In this document: positions 9,101 through 16,818 of the stretch, piece after piece
How positions within the stretch are numbered: the stretch's first letter is position 1
How the letters are laid out: each line of letters begins with the position of its first letter
NCBI RefSeq assembly: GCF_007049795.1
Contig: NZ_SCFY01000018.1
Span: forward strand, 53,716-117,715
DNA from: Ectopseudomonas mendocina
GTDB taxonomy: Bacteria; Pseudomonadota; Gammaproteobacteria; Pseudomonadales; Pseudomonadaceae
Length of the DNA stretch: 64,000 bases
Reading direction: 5' to 3'
Notes under the pieces: generated by a model
Databases searched by the model: none
What the model was told of the DNA's origin: nothing
What the model saw: the letters and a program-made list of their open reading frames with translations, nothing else
Made by a program: the position numbers and the translations under genes

Positions 9101-10318
9101 CTGCTGGCCGGGCGCATCAGCGCCTACCAGATGGAAAAGCGCTATCTGGACAAACAGGGTCAGGTGCTCTGGGTACTGCTCAGCAGCGCGCTGGTGCGCA
9201 ACGCCCAAGGCCAGCCCGTGCATCTGGTCGCGCAGATCCAGGACTTCAGCGATCGGGTTGCCGCCGAGCGCGCGATTCGCGAACGCGAGCATTACCTGCG
9301 CACCCTGCTCGACAACGTCATCGATGCCATCGTCACTCTCGACGACGAGGGCCACATCGAGACCTTCAATCACGCGGCCGAACGCATCTTTGCCTACAGC
9401 CAGGCCGAGGTCGCCGGGCGTGACATCGCCACGCTGATTCCAGGCATGGCCAGTGACACCCTGCGCCAAGGCTGCGCCAGCGACCAGATTCGCGAGATGG
9501 AAGGCCTGCGCCAGGGCGGCGAACGCTTCCCGCTGGAACTGGCGATGTCGCAGATCAGCCACCAGGGCCAGGTGCGCTTCATCGCGGTGATTCGTGACAT
9601 CGCCGAGCGCAAACGCATCGAGCAGATGAAGAACGAGTTCGTCTCCACCGTCAGCCACGAACTGCGCACACCGCTGACCGCCATCGCCGGCTCGCTGGGC
9701 CTGATCAACGGCGGCGCACTCGGCGCCGTGCCGCAGGCCATGGCGCACATGTTGAGCATCGCCGAGGCCAACAGCCAGCGCCTGAGCGCGCTGATCAATG
9801 ACCTGCTGGACATGGAAAAGCTGGTCGCCGGCAAGATGCATTTCGACCTCCAGCGCAGGCCACTCAAACCACTGCTGGAACTGGCACTGCTGCATAACCA
9901 GCCGTATGCCGACCAGCATCAGGTACGCCTCGAACTGCACGCAGAGCATGATGTCGAAGTCCGGGTCGATACCCAGCGCCTGGCCCAGGTGCTGGCCAAT
10001 CTGCTGTCCAACGCCGCCAAGTTCTCACCGGCTGGGGCCGTGGTGCAGGTCAGCCTGGAGACAATGGCTGACAAGCTGCGGGTCAACGTGCGCGATCAAG
10101 GCCCGGGGATCCCCGCGGCATTCCATTCGCGCATCTTCGCCAAGTTCTCTCAGGCCGACGCCGGCGATACCCGGCAGAAAGGCGGCACCGGCCTGGGTCT
10201 GGCGATTTGCAAGGAAATCATCGAGCGCATGCACGGGCGTATCGGTTTCCACTCGGTGCCTGGCCAGGGCGCGACCTTCTGGTTCGAACTGCCGCGCGTC
10301 GATGAAGGCGAGACATGA
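6155..10318 (+). CDS. Large GAF/multi-PAS sensor histidine kinase
   Basis: A 1387-residue membrane histidine kinase. TM1 (about 11-28) and TM2 (about 315-337) enclose a roughly 280-residue periplasmic sensor that looks Cache-like (LYVHLPDDARILLR). A GAF domain follows (about 353-510), then five PAS repeats beginning near 515, 645, 790, 915 and 1047. The catalytic core has HisKA with H1168 in SHELRTPLT and an HATPase with N-box NLLSNAAKFSP, G1 DQGPGIP and G2 GGTGLGL. No receiver or Hpt domain is attached, so phosphate must pass to separate partners, and suitable receivers are encoded on both sides. The input signal cannot be told from sequence; PAS domains could sense redox, light or ligands. 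Confidence 0.9.
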   Translation: MTSNSRPIAIRWIVVGGSLCLALFFAFLGRQALHEREALWQLQMNKQAEAQRLALQSVQHGLRERAQLLAEAIAADAWVAELVRQASVLPKDDQGGLASIRNQLYTRLAPRWRNMQVHRPFRLYVHLPDDARILLRVHEPQRFGDTQEAMRPLLLQALRMGDSRAELNLANNSIGIRAAAPLLIDTQNGQRQVGAISVAMDVLEDLPQLDRDLGAGIALLLNAAAEVGTQADHAPAWRLIQQTRPQAHIWLQADLLPSPSEGNSQRLLEDGGQHYLLSQLSMATSPQPGSAAMATVLTWRDVSELYAVHERDKRWLVVKWLLAWCGAEALLMILLHATHRSTQRLMQRQQSALHALNEISALSSLSSKEQLREALRMGANYFDMPLGVIGMIDADHYRVLVQVCPDTQLEDGQTFALNETYCSLTYALDDILSIERMASSPYREHACYTRFALESYIGTAIWVDGRRVGTLAFCDQQARDRQFDENEREFLRLFARWVGATLEREQQQQARQNLLERLASIIEGTDVGTWVWNVQSGATVFNERWAQMLGYQLQELQPTSVETWKRFCHPEDREPSERMLRRHFAGELAFYDRQIRMQHRDGRWLWVQVRGRLSSRDEQGRPLLMYGTHTDISAARQREDAVIEARAFLQTVLDSASGVAIIATDPNGLVTLFNSGAERLLGYSSDAVIGQMTPERFHLPSEIDARVEQLSISCGHLVSGFQVFTHNVRNGESETRQWTYVHKDGSQRLVNLTTNAIFDASGQITGFLGIASDISALQQATRALQQSESRFRGLVANLPGVVYRCANDSDWSMRYVSDEILSLTGYPPSDFIDNRVRSFSSIVHPDDLPSTYLANESIARQETFELTYRLRHADGHSVWVREKGRGEHDAQGRLIWVDGFIWDISERKVMEDDLRLSQQLFSSAFATAPQGMALVAIDGRWLEVNDELCRMLGYSREEMLALDFQRITHPDDLGADLRNVDDLLAGRISAYQMEKRYLDKQGQVLWVLLSSALVRNAQGQPVHLVAQIQDFSDRVAAERAIREREHYLRTLLDNVIDAIVTLDDEGHIETFNHAAERIFAYSQAEVAGRDIATLIPGMASDTLRQGCASDQIREMEGLRQGGERFPLELAMSQISHQGQVRFIAVIRDIAERKRIEQMKNEFVSTVSHELRTPLTAIAGSLGLINGGALGAVPQAMAHMLSIAEANSQRLSALINDLLDMEKLVAGKMHFDLQRRPLKPLLELALLHNQPYADQHQVRLELHAEHDVEVRVDTQRLAQVLANLLSNAAKFSPAGAVVQVSLETMADKLRVNVRDQGPGIPAAFHSRIFAKFSQADAGDTRQKGGTGLGLAICKEIIERMHGRIGFHSVPGQGATFWFELPRVDEGET

Positions 10319-10384
10319 AGCCTACGCAAGGCTAACAGAGCTGTACCACACTGCAGATAGCAGCCAACGGCCGGGGAGACCGTC

Positions 10385-10771
10385 ATGACTGAGCTCAAAC
10401 GCATCCTGCATGTCGAGGACGATCCCTCGATCCAGGCCGTGGCCAAGGTCGCGCTGGAGGCCGTCGGCGGCTTTCAGGTATTGAGCTGTGCCAGTGGCCA
10501 GGATGCGCTCGACCAGGTGCAGGGCTTCGCGCCGGATTTCATTCTGCTCGACGTGATGATGCCCGACATGGATGGGCCCAAGACCCTGGAGCTGATTGGC
10601 CAGCTGGTCGATACCGCACGCATTCCGGTGGCCTTCATGACCGCCAAGGTGCAGCCTGACGAGGTCGCCCACTACCACAGCCTCGGCGCCCATGGCGTGA
10701 TCATCAAACCATTCGACCCGATGCAGCTCGCCGCTCAGGTACGGCAGATCTGGAACCAGCGTAATGGATAA
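10385..10771 (+). CDS. Single-domain (CheY-like) response regulator
   Basis: A 128-residue stand-alone receiver: acidic pair in VEDDPS, phospho-acceptor aspartate in ILLDVMMPDMDG, threonine in FMTAK, lysine in IIKPFDP. It has no output domain. GGGGAG about seven bases upstream supports the start. It lies 66 bases after the kinase and overlaps the next gene by eight bases. A lone receiver between an unfused kinase and an Hpt protein is the classic position for a phosphate shuttle, although a protein-binding role like CheY is equally possible. Confidence 0.9.
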   Translation: MTELKRILHVEDDPSIQAVAKVALEAVGGFQVLSCASGQDALDQVQGFAPDFILLDVMMPDMDGPKTLELIGQLVDTARIPVAFMTAKVQPDEVAHYHSLGAHGVIIKPFDPMQLAAQVRQIWNQRNG

Positions 10772-12446
10772 ACACGAAGGCAGCGCCGTCCCGCAGGCGC
10801 TGCAACAACACTTGCAAAAGCTCGGTCAGCAATTCAGTGAGCGCCTGAGCCAGGAGCTGCCCCAGCTGGCGCAACAGGCAAGGCAACTGCTGGAGGCCGA
10901 TGAAGCCGAGCGCACGCGTCTGCTGCAGGAGCTGCGTGATCAGTTGCACCGTCTGGCTGGCAGTGCCGGCACCTTCGGTTTCAGCCAGCTTGGCCAGCAG
11001 GCGCGCGAACTGGAGCAGCATGCCGAGCGCTGGATGGAGCGTCTGCTACGGCAACAACAGAGCCTCAACGAGTTCGTCGTTGCCTTGCAGGCACTCGGTG
11101 AGCAGCCGACCAGCGCTGGGGCCGTCACTGAACCGGTAGGCAAAGCGCGCAAGCTGCCGCGCCAGGAAGACGGCAGCCGCACCATCTACATCCTCGAAGG
11201 CGAAGCCGCGTTTGGCGAGAACATGCGCCAGACGCTGAGCAACTTCGGTTACCGCGCCGAGCATTTCAATTCCACCGCAGGGCTCGACGCCGCGCTGCAG
11301 CAGCACCTGCCCGATGCGCTGATCATCGACGCCAAGCTGCCCGGCGAAGCCAGTTGCGGTCTGGATTACGCCCACCAGTTACGCGAACGCCTGGACGAAC
11401 CACTGCCGCTGCTGGTGCTCACCGACCAGCAGGATGACTTCGCTACCCAGCTGCATGCGGTGCGCGCCGGCGCCATGGGCCTGTTCAGCAAGCCGGTGGA
11501 CATCCCGCAACTGGAAAGCCGCCTCGAACGCTGCTTCTCGCAACAGCACGGCGAACCCTACCGCGTGCTGATCGCCGACGACGACCAGGACCTGGCCAGC
11601 CGCTACAGTCTGGTGCTGCGCGATGCAGGCATGCTGGTGGAGATACTCAGCGAACCGGCGCGGATCTTCACCCACCTGCGCGACTTCAACCCCGAGGTGG
11701 TGCTACTCGACGTCAACATGCCGCACTGCACCGGCCCCGAACTGGCGCAGATCATCCGCTGCAATGACGACTGGCTGCGCATCCCGATCATCTACCTGTC
11801 GGCGGAAACCGATATCGGCAAACAGATGAACGCGCTGATCAAGGCCGGCGACGATTTCGTCACCAAGCCCATATCCGACAATGCGCTGGTCGCTACCGTG
11901 TTCTCCCGCGCTCAGCGTGCACGCCTGCTCTCCGACGCCCTGGCGCGCGACAGCCTCACCGGCCTGCTCAAGCACGCCGACATCAAAGAGCAAGTGGCCA
12001 TCGAACTGGAGCGCGCCCTGCGCAGCGGCGACCGCGCCAGCGTGGTGATGCTGGATATCGACCACTTCAAGCGGGTCAATGACGAGCACGGTCACGCGGC
12101 CGGCGACAACGTCATCCGCGCCCTGGCCAACCTGCTGCGCCAACGTCTGCGCCGGGTCGACAGCCTGGGCCGCTACGGCGGCGAGGAGTTTCTTGCGGTG
12201 CTGCCGGACTGCACACCGCAGCAGGCAGGTTTGATCATCGACGAGATTCGTCAGCGCTTTGCCGAGCTGCGCTTCATCGCCGATGGCGGGGAGTTTTCCT
12301 GCACCCTGAGTGCCGGTGTCGCCGGCACCGATGTGAACAGCGATGCCGAGCAACTGCGTGAGCGCGCCGACAAGGCGCTGTATGCGGCCAAATACAACGG
12401 GCGCAATCAGGTGCAGATAGCGGCGTCGGAAGAGCATCGCGGCTGA
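10764..12446 (+). CDS. Hpt-REC-REC-GGDEF diguanylate cyclase
   Basis: A 560-residue cytoplasmic protein that joins phosphorelay modules to a cyclase. The Hpt domain (about 10-105) carries H62 in LHRLAGSAGTFGF. REC1 (about 138-258) keeps phospho-acceptor D189 but has LEGE where the acidic pair should be, so it may be poorly phosphorylated. REC2 (about 266-385) is canonical, with D272/D274, D316 and K368. GGDEF (about 390-555) has GGEEF at 472-476 and an RxxD inhibitory site at 463-466. It overlaps the CheY-like gene by eight bases. I infer that phosphate from the upstream kinase reaches this protein and tunes cyclic di-GMP synthesis. The stop codon lies inside a REP element. Confidence 0.9.
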   Translation: MDKHEGSAVPQALQQHLQKLGQQFSERLSQELPQLAQQARQLLEADEAERTRLLQELRDQLHRLAGSAGTFGFSQLGQQARELEQHAERWMERLLRQQQSLNEFVVALQALGEQPTSAGAVTEPVGKARKLPRQEDGSRTIYILEGEAAFGENMRQTLSNFGYRAEHFNSTAGLDAALQQHLPDALIIDAKLPGEASCGLDYAHQLRERLDEPLPLLVLTDQQDDFATQLHAVRAGAMGLFSKPVDIPQLESRLERCFSQQHGEPYRVLIADDDQDLASRYSLVLRDAGMLVEILSEPARIFTHLRDFNPEVVLLDVNMPHCTGPELAQIIRCNDDWLRIPIIYLSAETDIGKQMNALIKAGDDFVTKPISDNALVATVFSRAQRARLLSDALARDSLTGLLKHADIKEQVAIELERALRSGDRASVVMLDIDHFKRVNDEHGHAAGDNVIRALANLLRQRLRRVDSLGRYGGEEFLAVLPDCTPQQAGLIIDEIRQRFAELRFIADGGEFSCTLSAGVAGTDVNSDAEQLRERADKALYAAKYNGRNQVQIAASEEHRG

Positions 12447-12497
12447 AGCCGCTCCTACGGAGCACAGATGCAACTGTAGGAGCGGCGTCAGCCGCGA
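12438..12497. repeat. REPIN (inverted REP pair)
   Basis: CGCGGCTGAAGCCGCTCCTAC and its inverted partner CTGTAGGAGCGGCGTCAGCCGCG face each other across about 14 bases. The left arm supplies the TGA stop of the Hpt-GGDEF gene. It lies between two convergent transcription units and may act as a bidirectional transcript end. Confidence 0.85.
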
Positions 12498-12521
12498 AAC
12501 TCTACGCTATTCAGGCGCAGG

Positions 12522-13349
12522 TCACGCCTCGGCGCGTTGCATCAGGCGGCGCTGGCGCCATTCCATGAAGGTCTTGAGGAACAGCGTGAGCAGCGCCATG
12601 CACGCCAGCAGCCCGGCCGCGGTGAAGGCGGCCGCCGGCTTGTAGTCGTTGTTGAGCTGGTCGACCAGCAGCGGCAACGTCAGGGTCTGGTTGATGATGG
12701 TGCCAGACACCACCGACACCGCGCCGAATTCGCCCACCGCGCGGGCGTTGGTGACGACGACGCCGTACAGCAGCGCCCACTTGATCTTCGGCAGACTGAT
12801 GCGGCGGAAGATCTGCCAGCCGCTGGCGCCCAGGCACATCGCGGCGGTTTCCTCATCCTGCCCCTGCGTCTGCATCACCGGAATCAGGATGCGCGCCACA
12901 TAGGGCGCGGTGACGAACACGGTGACCATGACGATGCCCGGCCAGGCGAACATCAGCTGCAGGCCCTGATCGTAGAACCAGCGACCAATGAAGCTCTCCA
13001 GACCGTAAACCACCAGGTAGCAGAGACCGGCCACCACCGGCGACACCGCATAGGGAATGTCGATCAGGGTGGTCAGCAGCTTGCGCCCACGGAAATCGTA
13101 GTGGGTCACGCACCAGGCCAGGCAGATGCCGAAGCACAGGTTCAGCGGCACGGTGATCGCTGCCACCAACAGGGTCAGGCCGATGGCGTGGAGCATGTAG
13201 TCCTCGCCGAGGTTGCTCCACAGCAGGTCGAGCCCGCCGGCCAGCGCCTTGGTGAAGATCAGCGCCAGCGGCACCAGCAGAATCAGCGCCACGACCGTCA
13301 GACCGAGGATTACCAGCGCCCACTGGCGCCAATCTTGGGGCTTTTTCAT
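12522..13349 (-). CDS. cysW: Sulfate/thiosulfate ABC permease CysW (first copy)
   Basis: An inner-membrane permease of 275 residues with six predicted membrane helices, half of the CysT-CysW channel for sulfate and thiosulfate. It has the CysW family core PYAVSPVVAGL and the EAA coupling loop (EETAAMCLGASGWQIFRRI), followed by ARAVGEFGAVSVVSG. Start 13349 is chosen because it overlaps the CysT stop as ATGA and has AAGG upstream. No cysA follows: the next gene downstream is convergent. It must therefore borrow an ATPase, most simply the CysA encoded at 62890. Confidence 0.9.
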   Translation of the reverse strand: MKKPQDWRQWALVILGLTVVALILLVPLALIFTKALAGGLDLLWSNLGEDYMLHAIGLTLLVAAITVPLNLCFGICLAWCVTHYDFRGRKLLTTLIDIPYAVSPVVAGLCYLVVYGLESFIGRWFYDQGLQLMFAWPGIVMVTVFVTAPYVARILIPVMQTQGQDEETAAMCLGASGWQIFRRISLPKIKWALLYGVVVTNARAVGEFGAVSVVSGTIINQTLTLPLLVDQLNNDYKPAAAFTAAGLLACMALLTLFLKTFMEWRQRRLMQRAEA

Positions 13350-14185
13350 CGACCTTGCCGTTGCCATGCGAACAGACGCCCCTGCACGACCTGCAGTAGG
13401 AAAAGAAGAGCCAGCGACGCGAGCAGGATCACCGAAGCGATGGCCGCCGCCGCCGGGTAATTGAATTCCTGCAGACGGACGAAAATCATCAGCGAGCTGA
13501 CCTCCGTCTGATAGGGAATGTTGCCGGCGATCATGATCACCGCGCCGAACTCACCGAGGCTACGAATGAATGCCTGCGAACCACCGGTGACAAGTGCCGG
13601 CGCCAGGGTCGGCAGGATCACCTTGCGGAAGGTCTGCACGCGGCTGGCGCCGAGGGTGCGCGCGGCCTCTTCGTATTCCGAGCCGAGGTCCTGCAGCACC
13701 GGCTGCACCGTGCGCACCACGAAGGGAATGCTGGTGAACACCATCGCCACCACGATACCGGCGTAGGCATAGGCCACCTTGAAGCCCAGCCACTGGCCGA
13801 TCCAGCCGTTGGGCACCAGCAGCGCGGCGAGGGTCAGGCCGGCCACCGAGGTCGGCAGGGCGAACGGCAAATCGATCAACGCATCGACGATACGCCGGCC
13901 GGGGAAGTCGTAGCGGGTGATGATCCAGGCCAGCAGCAGGCCGATCACCAGCACCGCCAGGGTCGAGTAGAACGCCGCCGAGATGGTCACCTTGTAGGTC
14001 TGCACCACACGCGGGTCGCTGATCGCGAACCAGTACTGCGCCCAGGTCATGTCGCTGACGTACAGCAGCAGCGCAGACAACGGCAACAGGATCACCAGCG
14101 AGAGGTACAACACACTGACGCCGAAGCTCAGGCCGAAGCCTGGCAGCAGCGGAGTCTGCAGGAAGAACAGCGTTGGTTTACTCAC
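13346..14185 (-). CDS. cysT: Sulfate/thiosulfate ABC permease CysT (first copy)
   Basis: The partner permease of 279 residues, also called CysU. Its motifs include the LPTSVAGLTLAALL core and the coupling loop EYEEAARTLGASRVQTFRKV. I propose a GTG start at 14185 (VSKPTLFF), which gives the usual family length; the in-frame ATG at 14275 lies beyond the intergenic hairpin and would add 30 unrelated residues. The ribosome site is weak (GAGC). It is coupled to cysW by a four-base overlap and separated from the binding protein by 114 bases that carry a stable hairpin. Confidence 0.88.
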   Translation of the reverse strand: MSKPTLFFLQTPLLPGFGLSFGVSVLYLSLVILLPLSALLLYVSDMTWAQYWFAISDPRVVQTYKVTISAAFYSTLAVLVIGLLLAWIITRYDFPGRRIVDALIDLPFALPTSVAGLTLAALLVPNGWIGQWLGFKVAYAYAGIVVAMVFTSIPFVVRTVQPVLQDLGSEYEEAARTLGASRVQTFRKVILPTLAPALVTGGSQAFIRSLGEFGAVIMIAGNIPYQTEVSSLMIFVRLQEFNYPAAAAIASVILLASLALLFLLQVVQGRLFAWQRQGR

Positions 14186-14210
14186 GAAAAGCTCGGCTCT
14201 ACAAATGCAG

Positions 14211-14233
14211 TTGGCCGCCAATAAGGCGGCCAA
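14211..14233 (-). terminator. Intercistronic hairpin between cysP-like gene and cysT
   Basis: Arms TTGGCCGCC (14211-14219) and GGCGGCCAA (14225-14233) form a perfect 9-bp stem with an AATAA loop. It has no U-tract. Its position fits an attenuator or a 3' stabiliser that lets the binding protein be made in excess over the permeases. Confidence 0.6.
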
Positions 14234-14299
14234 TTGACCATTACGATGCTCGCATTCATGGCTGGCGGGTTGCACCCGCCCTACGCCAAACCGTCGCTG

Positions 14300-15316
14300 T
14301 CAGCGACCCTCTGCGAGAAGCTGGTCGAGGATACCACCGTTGTCGAAGTGCTTGGCGGTGATGTCATCCCAGCTGCCAAGGATCTCGTTCGGGTTGATCA
14401 GGCGCACCGGAGCGAACTGGGCCTTGGTCGCCTCGACCACTTCCGGGTTGTGCACACGGTAGTTGTAGCGGGTCAGCAGTTGCTGAATATCCTTGCTGTA
14501 CTGGAAGTCGAGGAAGGCCTTGGCCTGCTCGCGGGTGCCGCGCTCGTCGGCCACCTTGTCGACGATGGCGACCGGGAATTCGGCCAGCACGCTGACTTCC
14601 GGCACCACGATTTCCAGGTTGGCGGATTTGAACTCGTCACCCTTGGCGATGTTGATCACTTCCGATTCGAAGGTCAGCAGCACGTCGCCTTGGCCGTTCT
14701 GGGCGAAGGCCACGGTGGCGCCACGACCGCCGGTGGGGAAGTTCTCGACGTTCTTCAGCAGCTTGCCGACGAAGGCTTTGACCTTCTCCTCATCACCGTT
14801 GAATTTCTCGTTGGCGAACAGCCAGGCGCCCAGGTAGCTGTAGCGGGCGTTGCCGGAGGTTTTCGGGTTGGGGAATACCAGCTTCACGTCATCACGAATC
14901 AGGTCATCCCAGCTCTTGATGTTCTTCGGGTTGCCTTCGCGCACCAGGAAGGCGGTGGTGCTGTAGTACGGCGAGCTGTTGTTGGGGAACTGCTTGGCCC
15001 AGTCCTCACGCAGCAGCTTGCGCTTGGCCAGGATGTCCACGTCGCTCACCTGGTTGAAGGTCACTACATCGACCTTCTTGCCCTGGATGATGTCCTGCGC
15101 CTGGCGCGAGGTGCCGGCGAAGGATTGAATGATCTTCACTTCCTTGCCGCTCTGCTGCTTCCAGTGCTCGACGAACAACGGATTGATCTCGCCGAACAGT
15201 TCGCGGGCGATGTCGTAGGAAGCGTTGTGGAACGGGGTGTCGGCAGCAGCATGGCTCAGCGAGCCGGTAAGCAGGGTGGCGCTGGCCACGGTGGCCAGAA
15301 CGATCTTCTTCAGCAT
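14300..15316 (-). CDS. cysP: Periplasmic sulfate/thiosulfate-binding protein, CysP-like
   Basis: A 338-residue periplasmic binding protein with signal peptide MLKKIVLATVASATLL...SHA and cleavage near residue 24. Family signatures are SYDIARELF, ADVVTFN-type segment VDVVTFNQVSDVDIL, PNPKTSGNARY and GGRGAT. Compared from memory with the E. coli proteins, the segments NQVSDVDIL, NNSSPYYST, TSGNARY and FESEV match CysP (thiosulfate) rather than Sbp (LALAYDVDAI, SSGGARW, WENEA). I therefore call it CysP-like; many annotators would write sulfate ABC substrate-binding protein. It heads cysP-cysT-cysW, with an AT-rich promoter region upstream. Confidence 0.85.
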   Translation of the reverse strand: MLKKIVLATVASATLLTGSLSHAAADTPFHNASYDIARELFGEINPLFVEHWKQQSGKEVKIIQSFAGTSRQAQDIIQGKKVDVVTFNQVSDVDILAKRKLLREDWAKQFPNNSSPYYSTTAFLVREGNPKNIKSWDDLIRDDVKLVFPNPKTSGNARYSYLGAWLFANEKFNGDEEKVKAFVGKLLKNVENFPTGGRGATVAFAQNGQGDVLLTFESEVINIAKGDEFKSANLEIVVPEVSVLAEFPVAIVDKVADERGTREQAKAFLDFQYSKDIQQLLTRYNYRVHNPEVVEATKAQFAPVRLINPNEILGSWDDITAKHFDNGGILDQLLAEGR

Positions 15317-15430
15317 CTATGGCGTCCTTCTTATCGCGAGAGGAACCTGCAGGCAGGCTATTTGATGGCGCGATTCTGCAGAAAAATCATATAGCTGAAA
15401 AATATCTTTTTATTCGACTCTTATAACCAG
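15317..15430 (-). promoter_or_regulatory. Probable promoter and sulfur-control region of cysP-cysT-cysW
   Basis: An AT-rich stretch in GC-rich surroundings. On the minus strand TATGAT (15391-15386) is a possible -10 box about 70 bases before the start codon. AAAAAGATA (complement of 15403-15411) lies just upstream and resembles the AAAAAGAATA motif before other sulfur genes in this window. CysB control is expected for such genes, but I did not identify a defined CysB site. Confidence 0.45.
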
Positions 15431-15496
15431 TATCTCTTTGCCTGCGAAAACACCCTGCAGCTCTCGTATCCGAAGGCTGCTCAGGCAACCACTCTT

Positions 15497-15701
15497 AGAA
15501 CCTGTTCACGATCTTTATGTGCCTGAAAACTACAAGGCAAAAGCGTTCGGCGAGCATGTAGGAGGGGCTTCAGCCCCGAGCTTTATTGGGGCGCAAAGAG
15601 CTCGCGGCTAAAGCCGCTCCTACAAGATCGCAAGTGCTTTATTTCGCCAGTTGGCTGCCAACGCCGACGAAAATTGGCTGAAAAATATGAAAAGGTTCTT
15701 A
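15497..15701. repeat. Degenerate AGAACCTGTTC-ended repeat carrying a REPIN
   Basis: The left end AGAACCTGTTCACGATCT (15497-15514) and a right end near GAAAAGGTTCTTA (15689-15701) resemble the ends of the element at 29722-29866. Between them a REPIN spans 15558-15623 (GTAGGAGGGGCTTCAGCCCC ... GCGGCTAAAGCCGCTCCTA). The right end runs to the ssuF stop codon. I see no gene in the segment. Confidence 0.5.
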
Positions 15702-15914
15702 CAGCTTGGCGATGGACACTTCGGTGGATTTCACGAAGGCGATCACTTCGCTGCCCACCTGCAATTCCAGTTCACGCACGGAGCGGGTGGTAATCACCGA
15801 GGTGACGATACCGGCAGCGGTCTGCACGTCGATTTCCGACAGTACGTCGCCGATGACGATTTCCTTGATGTTGCCCTTGAACTGGTTACGTACGTTGATG
15901 GCTTTGATGGTCAT
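15699..15914 (-). CDS. ssuF: SsuF, small molybdopterin-binding-like (Mop/TOBE) protein
   Basis: A 71-residue single Mop domain (MTIKAINVRNQFKGNIKEIV...), a beta-rich fold that binds molybdate or oxyanions when oligomeric. In Pseudomonas it is the last gene of the ssu operon, and P. putida work reported that it is needed for organosulfur use; its exact biochemical role is unknown. GAGGAG seven bases upstream supports the start. It follows ssuB after 88 bases, which contain a palindrome of the CCCGGATTGC type (about 15947-15999). Confidence 0.9.
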   Translation of the reverse strand: MTIKAINVRNQFKGNIKEIVIGDVLSEIDVQTAAGIVTSVITTRSVRELELQVGSEVIAFVKSTEVSIAKL

Positions 15915-16002
15915 GGTGTTTCTCCTCAGGTCGTTTTACAGGTAGCCCGGTGCAATCCGGGGAATTCTCGAGCCGCTCCCGGATTGCCTCCGGGCCACGG
16001 CG

Positions 16003-16818
16003 TCAAAGCGCCCAACGCAATTGCGTGGGCAGGGGTGATACGGGTTCCGGTGGTATGGGTAATTCAGGCTGCGCCAGCACCCGGTCGAGCACACGCGCTT
16101 CCAGTGCCGCCAGCAGCGGCGAACCATGCGGACGCGGACGTACCAGTTGTACGTCCAGATCGAGGCCGATCTGGCCGTCCTCGATGAGAATCACCCGGTC
16201 CGCCACGGCCACGGCTTCGGCCACGTCGTGGGTGACCAGCAGTACGGTGAAGCCATGCTGCTGCCACAGGCGTTCGATCAGTTGCTGCATCTCGATGCGG
16301 GTCAAGGCATCCAGTGCACCCAGCGGCTCGTCGAGCAGCAGCAGGCGCGGCCGATGGATCAATGCACGGGCCAGGGCCACGCGCTGCTTCTGTCCACCGG
16401 ACAGTGCTGCCGGCCATTCATTGGCGCGATCCGCCAGGCCGACCGCCGCCAGCGCTTCCTCGGTCTGCTTGCGCCAGTTGCCGGAAAGCCCCAGACCGAC
16501 GTTGTCGATCACCCGCTTCCAGGGCAGCAGACGCGAGTCCTGGAACATCAGACGGATGTCTTCACGCACCGCGTTGAGCGAGCCATTGCCGGCCAGCAAC
16601 TGACCGCCGCTGGGTTGATCCAGCCCGGCCAGCAGGCGCAGCAAGGTGCTCTTGCCACAGCCGCTACGGCCAACCACGGCGACGAACTGACCAGCCGGGA
16701 TATGCAGGTCGATGCCCTTGAGCACCTGACGCTCGCCGAAGGATTTCTCGATGTTCTCGATCGCCAGCGAAACGCCGCCCGGCGGAATGCCCTGACGAAT
16801 GTTATGCAGCGCCGTCAT
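16003..16818 (-). CDS. ssuB: Alkanesulfonate ABC transporter ATPase SsuB
   Basis: A 271-residue ATP-binding subunit of the aliphatic sulfonate importer. Walker A is GRSGCGKST, the signature is LSGGQKQR, Walker B is LLLLDEP, and the switch histidine is in LLVTHDVAEA. Start 16818 overlaps the ssuC stop as ATGA and gives the usual length. It works with SsuC and SsuA on the inner membrane. Confidence 0.93.
   Translation of the reverse strand: MTALHNIRQGIPPGGVSLAIENIEKSFGERQVLKGIDLHIPAGQFVAVVGRSGCGKSTLLRLLAGLDQPSGGQLLAGNGSLNAVREDIRLMFQDSRLLPWKRVIDNVGLGLSGNWRKQTEEALAAVGLADRANEWPAALSGGQKQRVALARALIHRPRLLLLDEPLGALDALTRIEMQQLIERLWQQHGFTVLLVTHDVAEAVAVADRVILIEDGQIGLDLDVQLVRPRPHGSPLLAALEARVLDRVLAQPELPIPPEPVSPLPTQLRWAL

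Noticed and set aside
7916..9949. A 677-codon open frame on the minus strand opposite the multi-PAS kinase
   Set aside because: It is antisense to an unmistakable kinase gene, has no recognisable domain, and is explained by the high GC content and codon bias of the gene on the other strand.
14234..15394. A 386-codon plus-strand frame opposite the cysP-like gene
   Set aside because: The minus-strand frame has a signal peptide and family motifs; this one has none and runs through the promoter.
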